Below, piece by piece: positions 46,046-58,052 of a stretch of 64,000 nucleotides of DNA. Source of the stretch: Clonostachys chloroleuca. Taxonomy: Eukaryota; Ascomycota; Sordariomycetes; Hypocreales; Bionectriaceae. Below the pieces are notes generated by a model that had not been told where the DNA came from, made no database searches, and saw only the letters and a program-made list of their open reading frames with translations. Within the stretch, counting starts at the first letter, position 1; every line of letters begins with the position of its first letter. The translations under genes and the position numbers were made by a program. The stretch covers positions 1,736,001 through 1,800,000 of the forward strand of contig JBANAY010000004.1 of assembly GCA_037952775.1 (NCBI GenBank). Reading direction: 5' to 3'.

Positions 46046-47289
46046 ATGGCGAGCGTGAAAGTTCTATTAACGGGGGCGACGGGATACATGTAATTTCCAC
46101 TTCTCTCCTGGATATTCTGCTGCTCCAGGCAGCTCACATCTGACAGAGGTGGCACCGTCTTATCCACACTGCTCGCATCTCAGTCTCACCGCATCCGGGA
46201 CATCTCGATCACGGTTCTGGTGCGTAGACAGGAGCAGGCCGACAAACTCGTTTCAAGCCATGTGACTCCTTTGATATTCAGTGGTCTAGATGACCTGGAG
46301 CTTTTGGAACGCGTTGCAAGCGAGCATGAAGTGGTCATTCACACTGCCTCTGGGTTCCACACAGCCTCCGCAGAAGCGTTAATCGCTGGCTTACAAAAGA
46401 GGAGCATGGATTCTTATTATATTCATGTTTGTTCTTCATTTCAAGCCTACTAGTCAAACCCTGACCTCCGCGTTCTTTGCCTTTGGGGTGTACTAATCGA
46501 ATCGTCGTAGACATCTGGCACATGGAACCTTGCCGAGGCATCTCTCGCCGACCTCGGTGCGCAGGTGTTGGAATTCACAGATAATGACAACATCATAAAG
46601 CTCGAGGAGAAACTCCAGGCTCAATGGCCGTTTCCACAGCGTGCGACTGACCTTAGAGTTATGTCGGCCGCCGCTGGTTCGTGGGTGAAGGCATATATTA
46701 TCATGCCTCCGGATGTTTATGGCTTCGGCACTGGGATGTTCGCAAAGACTACGCCGCAGATCGAAGACATGGCTAGAGATGCTCTGAAGCATGGCCAAGC
46801 GGCTTACATCAGAAACGAAGATGGCATCGTAGGATATGTTCATGTTGCTGACCTTGCTACGCTGTACGTGATGCTTCTCGATAAATTATTAGATGACGAT
46901 GCAGCAGCCTCTGCGAGTGAAGGGATATACTTTTGCAGCGCTGGTACACATAGCTGGCAAGAAACCATGGGAAGAATTGGCGAAATCGGATTTAGGGACT
47001 CTCACTTGGTTTCTGCCGTTCCCAAGGCGGTAAGTATCAACGAGGCCGCCGAGCGATGGTCTGGAGGAGATGTCAGAGACGTGAGGATGGGATATTGTTC
47101 CAGGTCAGCGAGAGATTCGACTGCCGTTGTTTCCTTCTTGATAAGCTGACGATCGGTATTAGATTCAGCACAAAACCGGAGAAGGCAATGGACCTTGGTT
47201 GGCGACCACAGAAAGGCCAAGGGGACTGGCTGGCCTGGATTGATACGTCGTTTCGGGAAGCACTTAAGAGCCATGAGAAGGATAAATGA
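46046..47289 (+). CDS. Atypical short-chain dehydrogenase (NAD-dependent epimerase-like)
   Basis: Rossmann-fold NAD(P)-binding protein of the extended/atypical SDR group; substrate unknown. Exons 46046-46089, 46147-46426, 46511-47103 and 47163-47289 give 347 aa. The N-terminus MASVKVLLTGATGYIGGTVL has the TGATGYIG dinucleotide-binding motif. Then ISITVLVRRQEQADKLVSSH, HEVVIHTASGFHTASAEALI and, across a splice, YYIHTSGTWNLAEASLADLG. The stretch YIIMPPDVYGFGTGMFAKTT contains the Pro-containing substrate loop; the usual catalytic YxxxK is not evident, typical of atypical members. The C-terminus is RFSTKPEKAMDLGWRPQKGQ. Confidence 0.85.
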
Positions 47290-49030
47290 AGGAATAAAGA
47301 ACGAACGACACCTGCATGATATCCGCTCTCATTTCGCGTAAGGTACTGTTTAAGCTCTGTTGAATCGTCCGAAACTGAAGGGTGACCAAAGAAATCCGGC
47401 AGAAGTTTGAACGAGACAATAAGATAGGTTTGTATTGTGAGTCTCACAAACCGGAGCATTCTCCTCTCTCAAACAGCAGTTATGATTCAGCATTTTTTGT
47501 GCATATTAGAACCTGTTTCAACGTATCATTATCTGGTCCATGAAATATCGCTTGCCAACACCCATGCCGCGATAGATCCTACGTACGGGGCTCCCTCTGG
47601 GATTTCGATTCAAGTTCGGAGGCTAGCTATGTCTGCCTCCCCGTTTACATAATATGTTGTTGGTTGGGAACCGGACGTTACGTCACTAATGAGACACGAA
47701 CACGGCGAATCCAGCTAGTAGCATCAGAAGCGAAATCAAGACTAACTCCGTTTGTTGATTGGATATTGGGAGGAGAACGGCTCCAGTTCGCAACTGGAGA
47801 GACAGAGTTGACGCGCAGCTTCTTCGAACAAGACAGGGCGATTCTGTCAGAGCCGCAGCTGTGTGTAAGTACCTTCTAGCTACAACGACATGCTTCTCTT
47901 GACATCAGCCACCGTGTGAGTGGCAATGGGCACATTACAGTGGCTGATATTTGGTCGCCTTGCCTTGAAGAACCCGGAGTACCCGGATACTTGACCCTGG
48001 GACGTTTGCCCCAATGGCTGCTAGCCACTACGTCAAGATTGTTGTCTCTGACCCACTGTCGGTACAGCCAGCCGAGATTCTAGATCTGTTAGATCGGTAA
48101 ACGGCTAGTAACTGCTTTGAACAATGAGCCTGCAAAGATCCTTGAGTGCCAATCAAGCTCGTGCTGGCGTCGGCACTTGGATAATTGTATCCACTCCCCC
48201 AACATCCATCTCTTGCTTCCGGAAACTCAACCCCTGCTGCTCTCCGTTACTTTCCTAACGTAGGGACCGCCTCTTCTCTATGTCCTATGGTGAAATGACT
48301 CGAGTGCCGTGATGGTGTTTTATCTAGGCAAGTAGGACGAGACATGATCTCAGTTGATGACGCTGTCCAACCGTAGGCTTGCCCTGCACTGTCCTTTTTC
48401 GTCACCCCGAATAAGTTTCAGCTCACCTAACTGCAAATAATTTCTTTTTACAGATCGCGCTATGATGACGCCTGTCTGCCTGCTCTCCCACACACCCTCC
48501 TTCCGTGGCTGCTCCCTGTCTTTCTCGCGTCGTCATCCCGCTAGGTGTGGCGGCAAACTAAGAGAGGACTCGTTTGGGCAGTTTTTTTTTTTAGCCAAAA
48601 AGCATTACACTTGTATTGAATTATCAAAAGTCCAACACCTCCCATTTTGCCGACCTAGCCATGTGGCAATCTTGTAATTCTCACGCTGCTCGTCGATACC
48701 TTCTGCCTCTTCTCCGTTCCTATCTTACCACCTATTTCCGTGACTGCGCGCTGCACCTAAACAACCTCATTATTAGTGTTGACCCCTAGTATTATTCTTT
48801 CATTACGCATACTGGGGGGATCGGGAGATAGAGAATATTGAAGTTGTTGACAAAAATTGCCCACCAAACAGCTTTGGGCTTCCTGCTTCTGCCGTCTACT
48901 CCAGCATCGGCCATTGTTCACTGGCACATATATTGTTCGATGAACGCATTTCACTTGGCGTTCTAACGCCAGCCTCCGGCCACGCCTGTCCGCCCATTGA
49001 TCGATCGTGTTGAGTATCCCGACCGTCACA
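47290..49030. other. Intergenic, no gene recognised
   Basis: About 1.7 kb between the SDR stop and the 7-TM gene. A T9-10 run is at 48582-48592. No coding signal. Confidence 0.35.
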
Positions 49031-50429
49031 ATGCCTGGGACCCTGATTCCGCCCTGGTTCGTCGACAATGCGCCAACTCCAGATGAGTTCGCAACTGCCA
49101 GTGTGATATGGGGCATCTCCCTGGGCCTCACTATCTTCGCTGTCATCCGAGCAACGAACCAGACCTATCACCAATGGATTCGAAAGCACAAGATCACCGC
49201 ATATATGGTCTTTATCTGGCTCGAACTCGTATCGAGCGCTATTATCGGAGGAACAGCCTGGGGATACATGCGAAAAGATATACCGCCTAGGTTTGTCTAA
49301 CTCTGCCTTCAGAAGCCCTTACTTCGTTTGTAGTAGTAAGACTAATTGAGCCTTGACGCAGCTTTTGGTATTATTCAGGGACCAGTGAGTGCTGCTCTGG
49401 CATCAGCCAACCATATTGTGTGAGCTCGTTGAGATCAAACCGCCACTAACATCTGTCCAGTTTTCCTCTGGTTCTTCCAGACCCATTGCATACTGCAAAT
49501 AATCATTAATCGTATCGGACTGATCGCTCTCAACAAAGTTCATCCACCGCCTCAAGTGGACCGTGTTTATCATCGTTCTTATTATCAACATAGCCGTGGC
49601 TTGTATCTGGATCCCTAGTCGTCTCCAGATATCTGAAACATACATCACCATCAACAACTACTGGGACAGGGCCGAAAAAGCGGTCCTCGCCGTTATTGAT
49701 CTTTGCTTGAACGTCTACTTTGTCTATCTTGTCCGTTCCAGCCTCATCGCATACGGACTTACCAAATACGTGCGGCTATATCGCTTCAACCTCTTTATGA
49801 TCGCGGTTTCGTTATCTATGGATGTACGTTCATCCGGCTTTTATCTGCACCTGCCCATCTCATTGCAACTAACAACTCTTTCTAGGTACTCATAATTGCG
49901 ATGATGTCTCTCGCTAATACTTTCCTGTCAGCAAATTCTTCGTACCCGCCACTAACCATCTCTTGACTAACATGATTTTAGATATGTTAGCTTTCACCCA
50001 CTCGCATATCTAGTCAAGCTTCACATTGAGCTCTCCATGGCTGAACTGATTGGCAAAATTGTCAAAGCATCTAGCCGAAGAGGAGCTTGTATGTGCAATG
50101 ACCATGGGAACGACCCATTTCGAATCGAGCAAATCTGTGCAGTCTCAGTGACCGAGGATGTTGCCAATCAAAGGGCCGTAATGGCGCCAACAACCGGCCG
50201 CCTCAAACAGTGGATTACATTGCGACCTTCTCGCCCTATGCATCAAAATGAAACGCTTGGGAATGGCTTGAATCATTCAATGAATTCACGACCGGCTCGG
50301 GACCAGGATAAGGGAGCAAGGAAAGGGTCGACGCCATCAACCTTGACATCACCAGAGTCGAGCGGAACCATGGATGGGGTGGGCGATATAGAAATGGGTA
50401 AAACGGCAAGAATTATGGAAGATGAATGA
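49031..50429 (+). CDS. Seven-TM integral membrane protein, apparent frame break in exon 3
   Basis: Fungal integral membrane protein of unknown function, with about seven predicted TM helices and a Ser/Pro-rich cytosolic tail. Exons by splice signals and conservation of helices: 49031-49290, 49362-49384, 49461-49823, 49886-49926 and 49982-50429. Helices include TASVIWGISLGLTIFAVIRA, YMVFIWLELVSSAIIGGTAW, GTIFLWFFQTHCILQIIINR, WTVFIIVLIINIAVACIWIP and LAVIDLCLNVYFVYLVRSSL. Exon 3 is one base too long: it reads INRIGLIALNKVH in one frame, and RLKWTVFIIVLIINI continues in another, with the change at about 49541-49550 (CATCCACCGCC). All other junctions keep frame. It may be a recent indel, a sequence error or a decaying gene. 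Confidence 0.7.
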
Positions 50430-50735
50430 GTTTCTTGCACAGAGTTTCATAAAGATGCTAATGTTAGCCGGTAATGCGATTAATTCTAATAACGATTGCC
50501 TCCAAACACATCGCCACTTTTGTCCTTCGAGGATGACCATTTTTATTCCATATTCTTGTTGGCTTTCCGCAAATGGCCACATGGTCGTTTTCACTCAACT
50601 TTTTCTCGCCCACACCTGCCTTGGCGGTGGATGCTGTCCATCCAATATACGCTTTGAGAAGAACTGAAGCCAATTAGTTACCTGGTATTGAGCCATTGAC
50701 GATGCCAGTACCATTAGAGATACGGTACAGCGCCT
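50430..50735. other. Intergenic, convergent 3' ends
   Basis: About 300 bp between the 7-TM gene and the sulfotransferase-like gene. No gene seen. Confidence 0.4.
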
Positions 50736-51518
50736 TCATCTACGAAGTAAAGCAAAGCCGACAGCCCCCAGGGTCGACAGAATTAAACACCATCGCTTCA
50801 GTCCTCTCATCACCTGCTGCTTTGAGAATTCCTCTATGGCTTTTGAATCATTGATCCTCGGAAACTCGACGCCTTCGGGGACAGGAAGCCCCAGGGCCCG
50901 ACAGAGGGGCTCCCACCCGTCCTTGACATCGAACATCACTAGCCGATCCGCAGGCACATTCTCCTTCAGCCAATCCACATGGCGTTGGTACGTTTGAGTT
51001 GTCGGCGGCTCCGCCTCTCCATAGCAGTGAATCCACTGGTCGCGGAGACCGTCGATGTAGTCCGGGAAGTGGCGCATCGACGGGACCGGGAAGAGTACGA
51101 TGCGCAAGAACCACTTTGTCGATGCGCTCGCTACGACCTCCATGCTCTGCTCCCAGCTGTGCATGTCCCGGGTGGTGCACACCACCTTCGCGTCCGGGTA
51201 GAGGGTCATCAGCTCAGACACCATGCTGCACCCCGGCGAGTCGGTGACGGCGGAGAAGCCGTCCGTCCTTTGCCTAACGAGCTCGAGCCTCTCACGCTTC
51301 TCGGCCTCCGACTTGGGCGGCCAGCCGGACAGGACCTTGATCCATGACTTGATCTCGACCTCGGGACCGAGGGTCGTCTGGGTGCCGCCGTGGTAGACGG
51401 GACCATCGAGCAGGATTTCCAAGGCGCGGCTGAATGATGCAGTGCCGGTGCGAGGGAGGCCGGCTCCGATTACTTGGACTTTCTTGCCTGGTTGGGGGTG
51501 GGAGTATTGCTGGCCCAT
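50736..51518 (-). CDS. Sulfotransferase-like P-loop protein with C-terminal membrane anchor
   Basis: Single-exon protein of 260 aa in the fungal sulfotransferase family (Sulfotransferase_4 type). The PAPS-binding P-loop-like motif is VIGAGLPRTGTASFSRALEI. Other family blocks are TDSPGCSMVSELMTLYPDAK, VVCTTRDMHSWEQSMEVVAS and RLVMFDVKDGWEPLCRALGL followed by PVPEGVEFPRIND. The last 20 residues (LILSTLGAVGFALLRR) form a hydrophobic tail, suggesting tail anchoring. Members are often annotated but uncharacterised, so the acceptor is unknown. Confidence 0.88.
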   Translation of the reverse strand: MGQQYSHPQPGKKVQVIGAGLPRTGTASFSRALEILLDGPVYHGGTQTTLGPEVEIKSWIKVLSGWPPKSEAEKRERLELVRQRTDGFSAVTDSPGCSMVSELMTLYPDAKVVCTTRDMHSWEQSMEVVASASTKWFLRIVLFPVPSMRHFPDYIDGLRDQWIHCYGEAEPPTTQTYQRHVDWLKENVPADRLVMFDVKDGWEPLCRALGLPVPEGVEFPRINDSKAIEEFSKQQVMRGLKRWCLILSTLGAVGFALLRR

Positions 51519-52199
51519 GGTTTGATGTTGATGGCCCGTTTGGTTAATTGTGTGCCAGTTGAAGTTACAAAACGGGTGAGACAGACATTGGGGGGTTGGA
51601 CTACGAGTATATACTTAGCAAGAAGGTAGAACATAAGTGAATTTCTAAAAAGGGTAATATTTTAAACATATTCGTCTGTTCTGCAAGGTCTAGTAAGATG
51701 ACGTAGGAGGATCTTAGCGGCTTCAGACGGGCATCAGCGTGGAAAGGAGGCTGACCGCTCTCGAGCGGGTTTCGACGAGTTTCTTGACGCTAATATCCTA
51801 GTTTGACCCTGGTATACATACACCGGCAATATAATATTCACTGCGCCGTCAAGCAACTGACAGAAAACATGGCATATATAGGTACCTAGAACCTCCATCG
51901 TTTGAATCCAACGCAACATCTATCAAAACAATCAACCCAGCAATAAATCCAACATCAAATTGCATGCAGCAGAATGACTTATTATTGTGTTTAACATTAA
52001 CAATAGGAAAGTGAGGTCCCTGCCTTGCGTGAAAATACATTTGGTGTGCCATATATTATTCCAGCCACTTGCCCGTGTCTTCACCCCTTCTCACGGCCAT
52101 CACAAACGTCACCTCTACCATTTCCAGCTTACAGGAAGCCACAAGATGAGAAATCGGGCGAATTCTGGCGTCCATGACCCCGGAATTTAGAGGCTTGTC
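51519..52199. other. Intergenic, AT-rich
   Basis: About 680 bp with the promoter of the sulfotransferase-like gene at the left and the decayed 3' end of the pseudogene to the right. No gene seen. Confidence 0.35.
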
Positions 52200-55100
52200 T
52201 CTGAACTTAACATTTTTCTGAATATGGGTTGAAACTGTTGAGTCAAGGCAGCCCGGTTCGAATATCCAAGAAGTAGAAATTATTGAGAGTAATTCGCTGG
52301 TTGTGAAGCTAAGGGCGAACCTGATCATCTGGTCTCTCATTTGGCTTGCCATCTACTACTTCTGTTCGTTCCCTGTCCCACGTCTGTCTCATTTCTTCCA
52401 TTTCATCATGGAGCTTTTGGAAGGGACGAACGTATTCTGGGGGCTGTATTAACCACCTGAAATGCTCTTGGGACTCTTTGTTGTTTTCGATATAAGGTGA
52501 AAAGAAGAACCAGATAATCCAACCTTGAAGTACAGTTAGAATTTGTTTCAATGGTGTGAGATATTTTACTTACCTCCTGTGAGCTTTAACAGGTCTATAA
52601 ATTTATAGAACGCAACTCGGATTGCAAAGATCAATAAACAAATTGGCAACATAACTATTGCGATTGGGACACGGTAAAAATGCTTTCCAGTCAAGAGATG
52701 ATCCATCTTTTAGGGTATTGTATCCTAATATGACGCGTCTTGCGGGCAGTTCTATCACAATGTAAGTGAACCAAAACCAGAAATGGGCATTGTAGTCTTC
52801 TTCAGGTTTTGGATGGCCCGTGGGGTTTTCCCCGACCCAATGCCAGCTTCGTTTGTGCTCAGTGTATCCCTGCTTAGGTTTGAGCGGAACGGAAATTTAG
52901 GATGCCGCACCAGAAGGCTCAGCTGCATTGTCGTGTCGGTGAAAGACTTATAGTAAGTTTGAAAATCCTTCCTAAGAAACTTGCCAACCGGTGCGGCGTT
53001 GTACAAAGCGATGAATGTGAGAGCAAGTGATACAGCGGCATAAATCATCATGCTAAGCATCAAGCTGCTACTTGGTGCTGCATCCATACCCATAACGCCG
53101 GCCGAGAAACTCAGAGGTAAGAAAATGACGGTCACATAAGTGAAAAGGCGAATATTTTCTGCACCGCGTAAACTCAAGTCACCTCGGACATGCTCCTGGC
53201 TTTGAATGATGACAACCTTCAAGGCCCTCATTTTATCAAGCAGATTCTGCAAACTGTTTATCTTTCCGTTCGTGACCCCAGTCCAATGTTCGACATCGTC
53301 TCCGTATTTCCGTTCGTCCTTTTCGGTCCACCGAGGGTGTTGCCCATCTCTGTCGCTAGCTCGATTTTCCCACCTCTTCATGAACTTCGTCGATTCTGTG
53401 AGATCCAACTCGATTGCTTCCAGCATATGCTGAAGCCGAAGCCAATCTCGTGAGAAATAATCTTCACTTTCGGTAATGGATACGGTGAAAACATCATTGC
53501 GAAATCCGAATTCACTTGCAATTTCCTGGTATATTTCTGTCGCACCCTCTAGCACTTGTGTCATGACTATGTCGAATAGCCAAAGCTCCAGGATCTTTCT
53601 TTGGCTCCAAAGTCGTCCCGTATTCTGATACAAATGAAGAAACGGCAAAAACAAGGACCCGGCTTCTACTAGCGGTTACGCAGCTGAGTAGCGGGTCCAA
53701 TATTTGTCAAAAAAGTCGCCCATGAAATAGAATCTCATTGAGCACTTAACAAATTTTTTCCCTTCCGACCAGGAAGTGTCTCTTCCCTTCGCTCCGGGGT
53801 CCCCGCATCCTTTGATTCACGAGATCTGAGCAACCTGTGAAAGCTAAGATGAAACTCAGTCCTCCAGCTGTTAGACAACTTGTCAACTTTTTCGGAGAAA
53901 ACCTTTTCGTATTGGCCATGACGGTCAGAGTTTTGGTTGATTTCGTATCGAGAAGACTCTGGGCTGCTCATATAACATGCCAATGCGGTTCCCCTGTCTG
54001 CCCTATACAGCCAGATAAAACGTTTCTTCGCATGCAGAGCGTCACGCGCCCCCCAATATGCTTCCACAATGCCGAATTCGTTGCTATTAACTCGAAGCAG
54101 AAATTATCACTGGAATTTCGTATGATATTTGCTGTTGGTCTTTTCTTGGCAGCATCAAGTACCCAAGCCGTTTTGGAGATATTGTCGAAAGCACCCCAAC
54201 CTGCACATGGCGAGTTCATTTCCTTCTCTGATAATCGAGGATCTTGTCTCAATTTAAAGAGATGTTCCTCTATCCCTCCGATAATAGTGCTACACTCGGA
54301 ACCATATCTGTGATCTTGGATCCGCTCGAGAGCAATTCGAAAAATCTCTTGGCTCATGGCTTTTTCCCAAGAGACAAACTCAGGATAGTTGTATAGCCAC
54401 TCTTCCCCGTGGATGTCGATGGTATTTATAGGGTCATTCTGAGGACTCAAAAGTAAATACTTTTTCAGACAGCAGACTTCCTCTGAGTTGGGGTTCGGAT
54501 AGAATTTCTCTATCTTTTGTTGAGTAAGAGACTACATCTTATAGGGAAAGATAAATGATTCATCGATCAGCGGCAACTTGCGATCGATCTTCCGAGCTCC
54601 CTGTCCCTGATAGGCCTTGGAGATTTGGATAGCAATCGAAAACAAGATGAATGGAATTTGGAAACTATTGTTGAAGAGCATGGCTTCATCTCTTCCCCCT
54701 TGGGGCTGTATTGGCTCTTTGGTTTCAAAATCCAGTGTCCCCGGAAAGAAGCCATTTTGGCCTGAAATATTGATTAACTTGGAGAAGGCAGACTTGGTCA
54801 CATCTCTCGGCTGTTCGTCATTGATAGATTATTCGCAAACTCCCATCATAAGAGCCAGGCCATATCGAAGCGCATTATCCCAATCCATAGTTTGATTACC
54901 TATGCAAAACTTCTGTAAGTTGATGAGGTTGCTCCAGGACTTTGTGTCCTTGTGAAAGAAGCCCCAATCTTCGCCATAGAATAGCACCGTATCCTACGCA
55001 TGGAATGTGAATTGGACCCGGCGTGCTGAGCATGTGACTGCCAAGGTACGCCATTGTATCAGAGGATGGTCAGTGGTGAAGCGCTGGACAATGTCTCGTT

Positions 55101-57094
55101 GCACATCATGAGGTGAATATGGCCATGGTAGCTCTGAAAACCCCCTTATCTGACTGTCAGGGTCGGCAGGTGGAGAGATTTCCATCTACTCAACAATGTC
55201 AAGGGCCTTCCAAATCCATAGCTGGTCGCGCTTAATTGGAACTCTTTTGTCACTTCTTGCCGCTTCGGAAAGTAATGGGGCCAGACAGATACAGTTCTCT
55301 AATCTGAAACTCTTGGGTTCTCAACCCAGCATTTCCAAACCTTGTCAACAACAGTGCGAGCCAGTTCGTAGGTGTTTGGCTTGTCGTAGACTTTGGCGAA
55401 CTCCCCAGCCTTGATGATGCGAAATGAGGTATCAAATGGTCGCAAATGAAGCCCTGGGAGAAAAGATACGTACACTTTCCTTATTTACCTGTCGGCCAAT
55501 AGTCTTGTGAAAAGAGCCCTTCATCTAGCTCTGCAAGTTTTAGCCACTCCATGTGCCCTTCGCAGACTGTTGAGATTCTAGCCAGCATAGCAGACACGTA
55601 CTTGTCCACCGGGTGGTTACGTCTCAAGCTGCCCGCAGCTTCAAGTAAAAACATGAATGCAAAACTATATGTTCGTCAGCTCTATATCTTGTGTTTTCCT
55701 TGATATACTAAAGCTCACAAACTTGACGATGTATAGATGACGTGGTCCGACATGTCGCCGCAGGTTAAAGCTATGGGAACGACGCCTCGTCGAGGTTCAG
55801 GCCCGGCGGTTCCCACTTCAGCCAGTTTTGGGAGTGATTGTTGTACTGGAATGGCGCAGACCGAGAGAATGTGCTCCAGGTGTCGTCTGGTTAAAAATTC
55901 TATATGTTCATCTAGTAGTGCTGTCTCTCTGAAGGCTTTAAGAATGGTCTCGTTCAGGCTATCAACCCCATTGATAGCAAGGTCCGGACTGAGGGATTTT
56001 TGACAATCATCTTTTCTTGCCAGGCCAACATTAGATATGCGGATTGGGGAAAAGGGTTCTTTGCTTAGAAACTCGGCGACTTTGACAGCAGTAGCAGGTA
56101 TCGACGTTACGCCCAAGTCCGCATCAGAATTTTCTGAACCACGCAAACAGTAAGCAACAATAACTTCCATGGCATTTGAAGGACATATGTCGTTGTTTGT
56201 GTTTGCCGCCAGCCTGTGAGTCCAGGTCGGCGTTTCTGATTCCCACCTCATTGCCTCGCCATTGAGAAATACGGATATCACTACCGCGGCCGATTCTTTA
56301 GTGTATAACGCATTTGAACGCTCAGTTGCGCTAATATTGCCATGAAAGTAGACCTGCCTCCTCTTCCAGCCAGTTTCTCGTGACACAAGCTGTCTCGTCG
56401 ATTTACACCATCCATACCCATCAGGGCAAGCCTGGCTAGAATATGGGTGACACCCGAGCGAAAATGGGTTCAAGTTTAGGTCCCGGATAATCATGGAAGT
56501 GCCAGGATCGCAGAATTTGAAGTCTACATCCAAGGGGCTGGGTTCCAAATTCCTGACAATGCATTGTTGCAACAGGTGATCATCGTGGATCATCCAATGG
56601 ATGTCCAGTTCCCACTTGTCGGTGCGGTATTGGTATCTTGACCATCTGTACCGCAACAGGCTTAGGCGAGGGAGCTTTTTCTCGGTTTCCAAGCCAAGGA
56701 ATTTGAGACCGAAAGCAGACTCTCCTATGGGAAGGGGATTCCGAGACATCCAATCCAGTTGTTTAGCCCTCTCGGCCCTGCAGTTGGTAACCCTAGAGAT
56801 CGGTTCGTATAATTGTTCCAAAGAAATGAAACCAGAAGGTTCAGCACCCAAGAAATTTCTGAAAAGCATCATCTCCCCGTAAGCATTTATGCTTGCCGTG
56901 GCCCTATGATCTCCAATTGAGAAATGGCTTCTAGGATTTGGCGCTGACTCCCATGCCACATAGTGGGAATTGCAAACGGATGCACTCGGTGTTGGCTGTT
57001 CAGTGCTATTAGGTAGGGGATTCTTAGGCTTTGGACCTTGAGACTCCCCCTGCATTTTCATTTTAATCAGGCGAAGAAGTGGATAACTGAACAT
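52200..57094 (-). pseudogene. Decayed large fungal gene with C-terminal CorA-like domain
   Basis: Read on the minus strand, one long protein can be followed across about 4.9 kb. The first part (57094-55724, about 455 codons, HYVAWESAPNPRSHFSIGDH to GDMSDHVIYTSS) is intact and splices into FAFMFLLEAAGSLRRNHPVD. The last part (53654-52755) is CorA-like: LENA-type coiled coils, then LFTYVTVIFLPLSFSAGVMG with a second TM helix, LMLSMMIYAAVSLALTFIAL. Between them the frame is broken by five in-frame stops: TAG 55188-55186, TAG 54996-54994, TAA 54831-54829, TAG 54534-54532, TAA 53678-53676. Frameshifts occur near 55300, 54075, 53757 and 52825. Each stop sits in otherwise conserved-looking protein. 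The ORF pieces are too many to be a working gene. An N-terminal fragment could still be expressed. Confidence 0.8.
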
Positions 57095-58052
57095 TGGATG
57101 AGAAAGTTTCTCGTTAGATAGCAGGCAAGTTGATGGCAGAAGTACAAGGTATCCTCACCACGAGGACTTGCTTCCATCTTAAGTGAAATCCGTCGTGCAG
57201 CATAACGGCGTGCTGCTAGAAATCTCAGTATTGTTGTTCCCTCGGAGTATTGTGGCATATTTTGTGAGATGGTCTCTTCTAATGCCGTGCGACCTCTTGT
57301 TTAGAAGTCTTCGCCATGCAGTCTAGCCAATATTAAGTCACACATTGAAGGCGGCTAGGCCACTACACATTCATTTGATGAGAATGTTGTATCATGACCA
57401 TCCCACTATCACTGCATATATGTCCCCTAGTATCAATTTCAGGATGTAAAAGCAGTGGAACAAATAGGTATTGAGGTAGCTTAGCATATTGACAATATCC
57501 GCAAGATAGGTAGGCTAGTTGATTCTTACAAGTCTCGCATGAGTAGGAACCCATCTTAGCCAACTTCAGGTTGGGGCTTTGGATCTGATAGGATACTGAT
57601 ATGAGATTGAAATCAAGAACTAACGAGGGAACTGGACATGGTGGCAAGAAAGTCTTCTACCGCAGCGCACAGTTGTGTGTAGAACCGGGCACAGCAGAGA
57701 GTTGTGAGTGTCGAGAGCAGAATAGAACAAGTAAAGCAACGTTGAGAACTTTGGGAAACCCAGTACAACATTTAGGAAAAATCCCTCAGAATAATTTATA
57801 ATACAGCCGCTCATAGTTTGTCAATTTAAAACTTTCCTTCGTTAATGTTCCTCCGCGCAGGCGGCCTCAAAGGTGTAGGGTACTTGAGTGCTGTTGCTCG
57901 GGGAATTATCGGAAGAAACTGATATGTAATCAGCAAGCTATAGAGCTTCCATCCCACCAATTTGTTCGCGATACTTGACTGGCAGCAACTAAGCCTGATC
58001 ACCAAAAAATCGGCCCATACATTATTGTCGCCACACCTTGCGAGCGTTCGCC
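57095..58052. other. Intergenic, possible small Cys-containing frame
   Basis: About 960 bp, AT-rich. A minus-strand open frame at 57363-57647 contains CETCKNQLAYLSCGYC, two CxxC pairs, but it has no recognisable family and may be chance. The right end holds the SCO1 promoter. Confidence 0.3.

Noticed and set aside
52200..57094. Reassignment of TAA/TAG to Gln, as in some ciliates
   Set aside because: Neighbouring genes end normally at TAA and TAG, and this locus also carries frameshifts, so mutation is the simpler reading.
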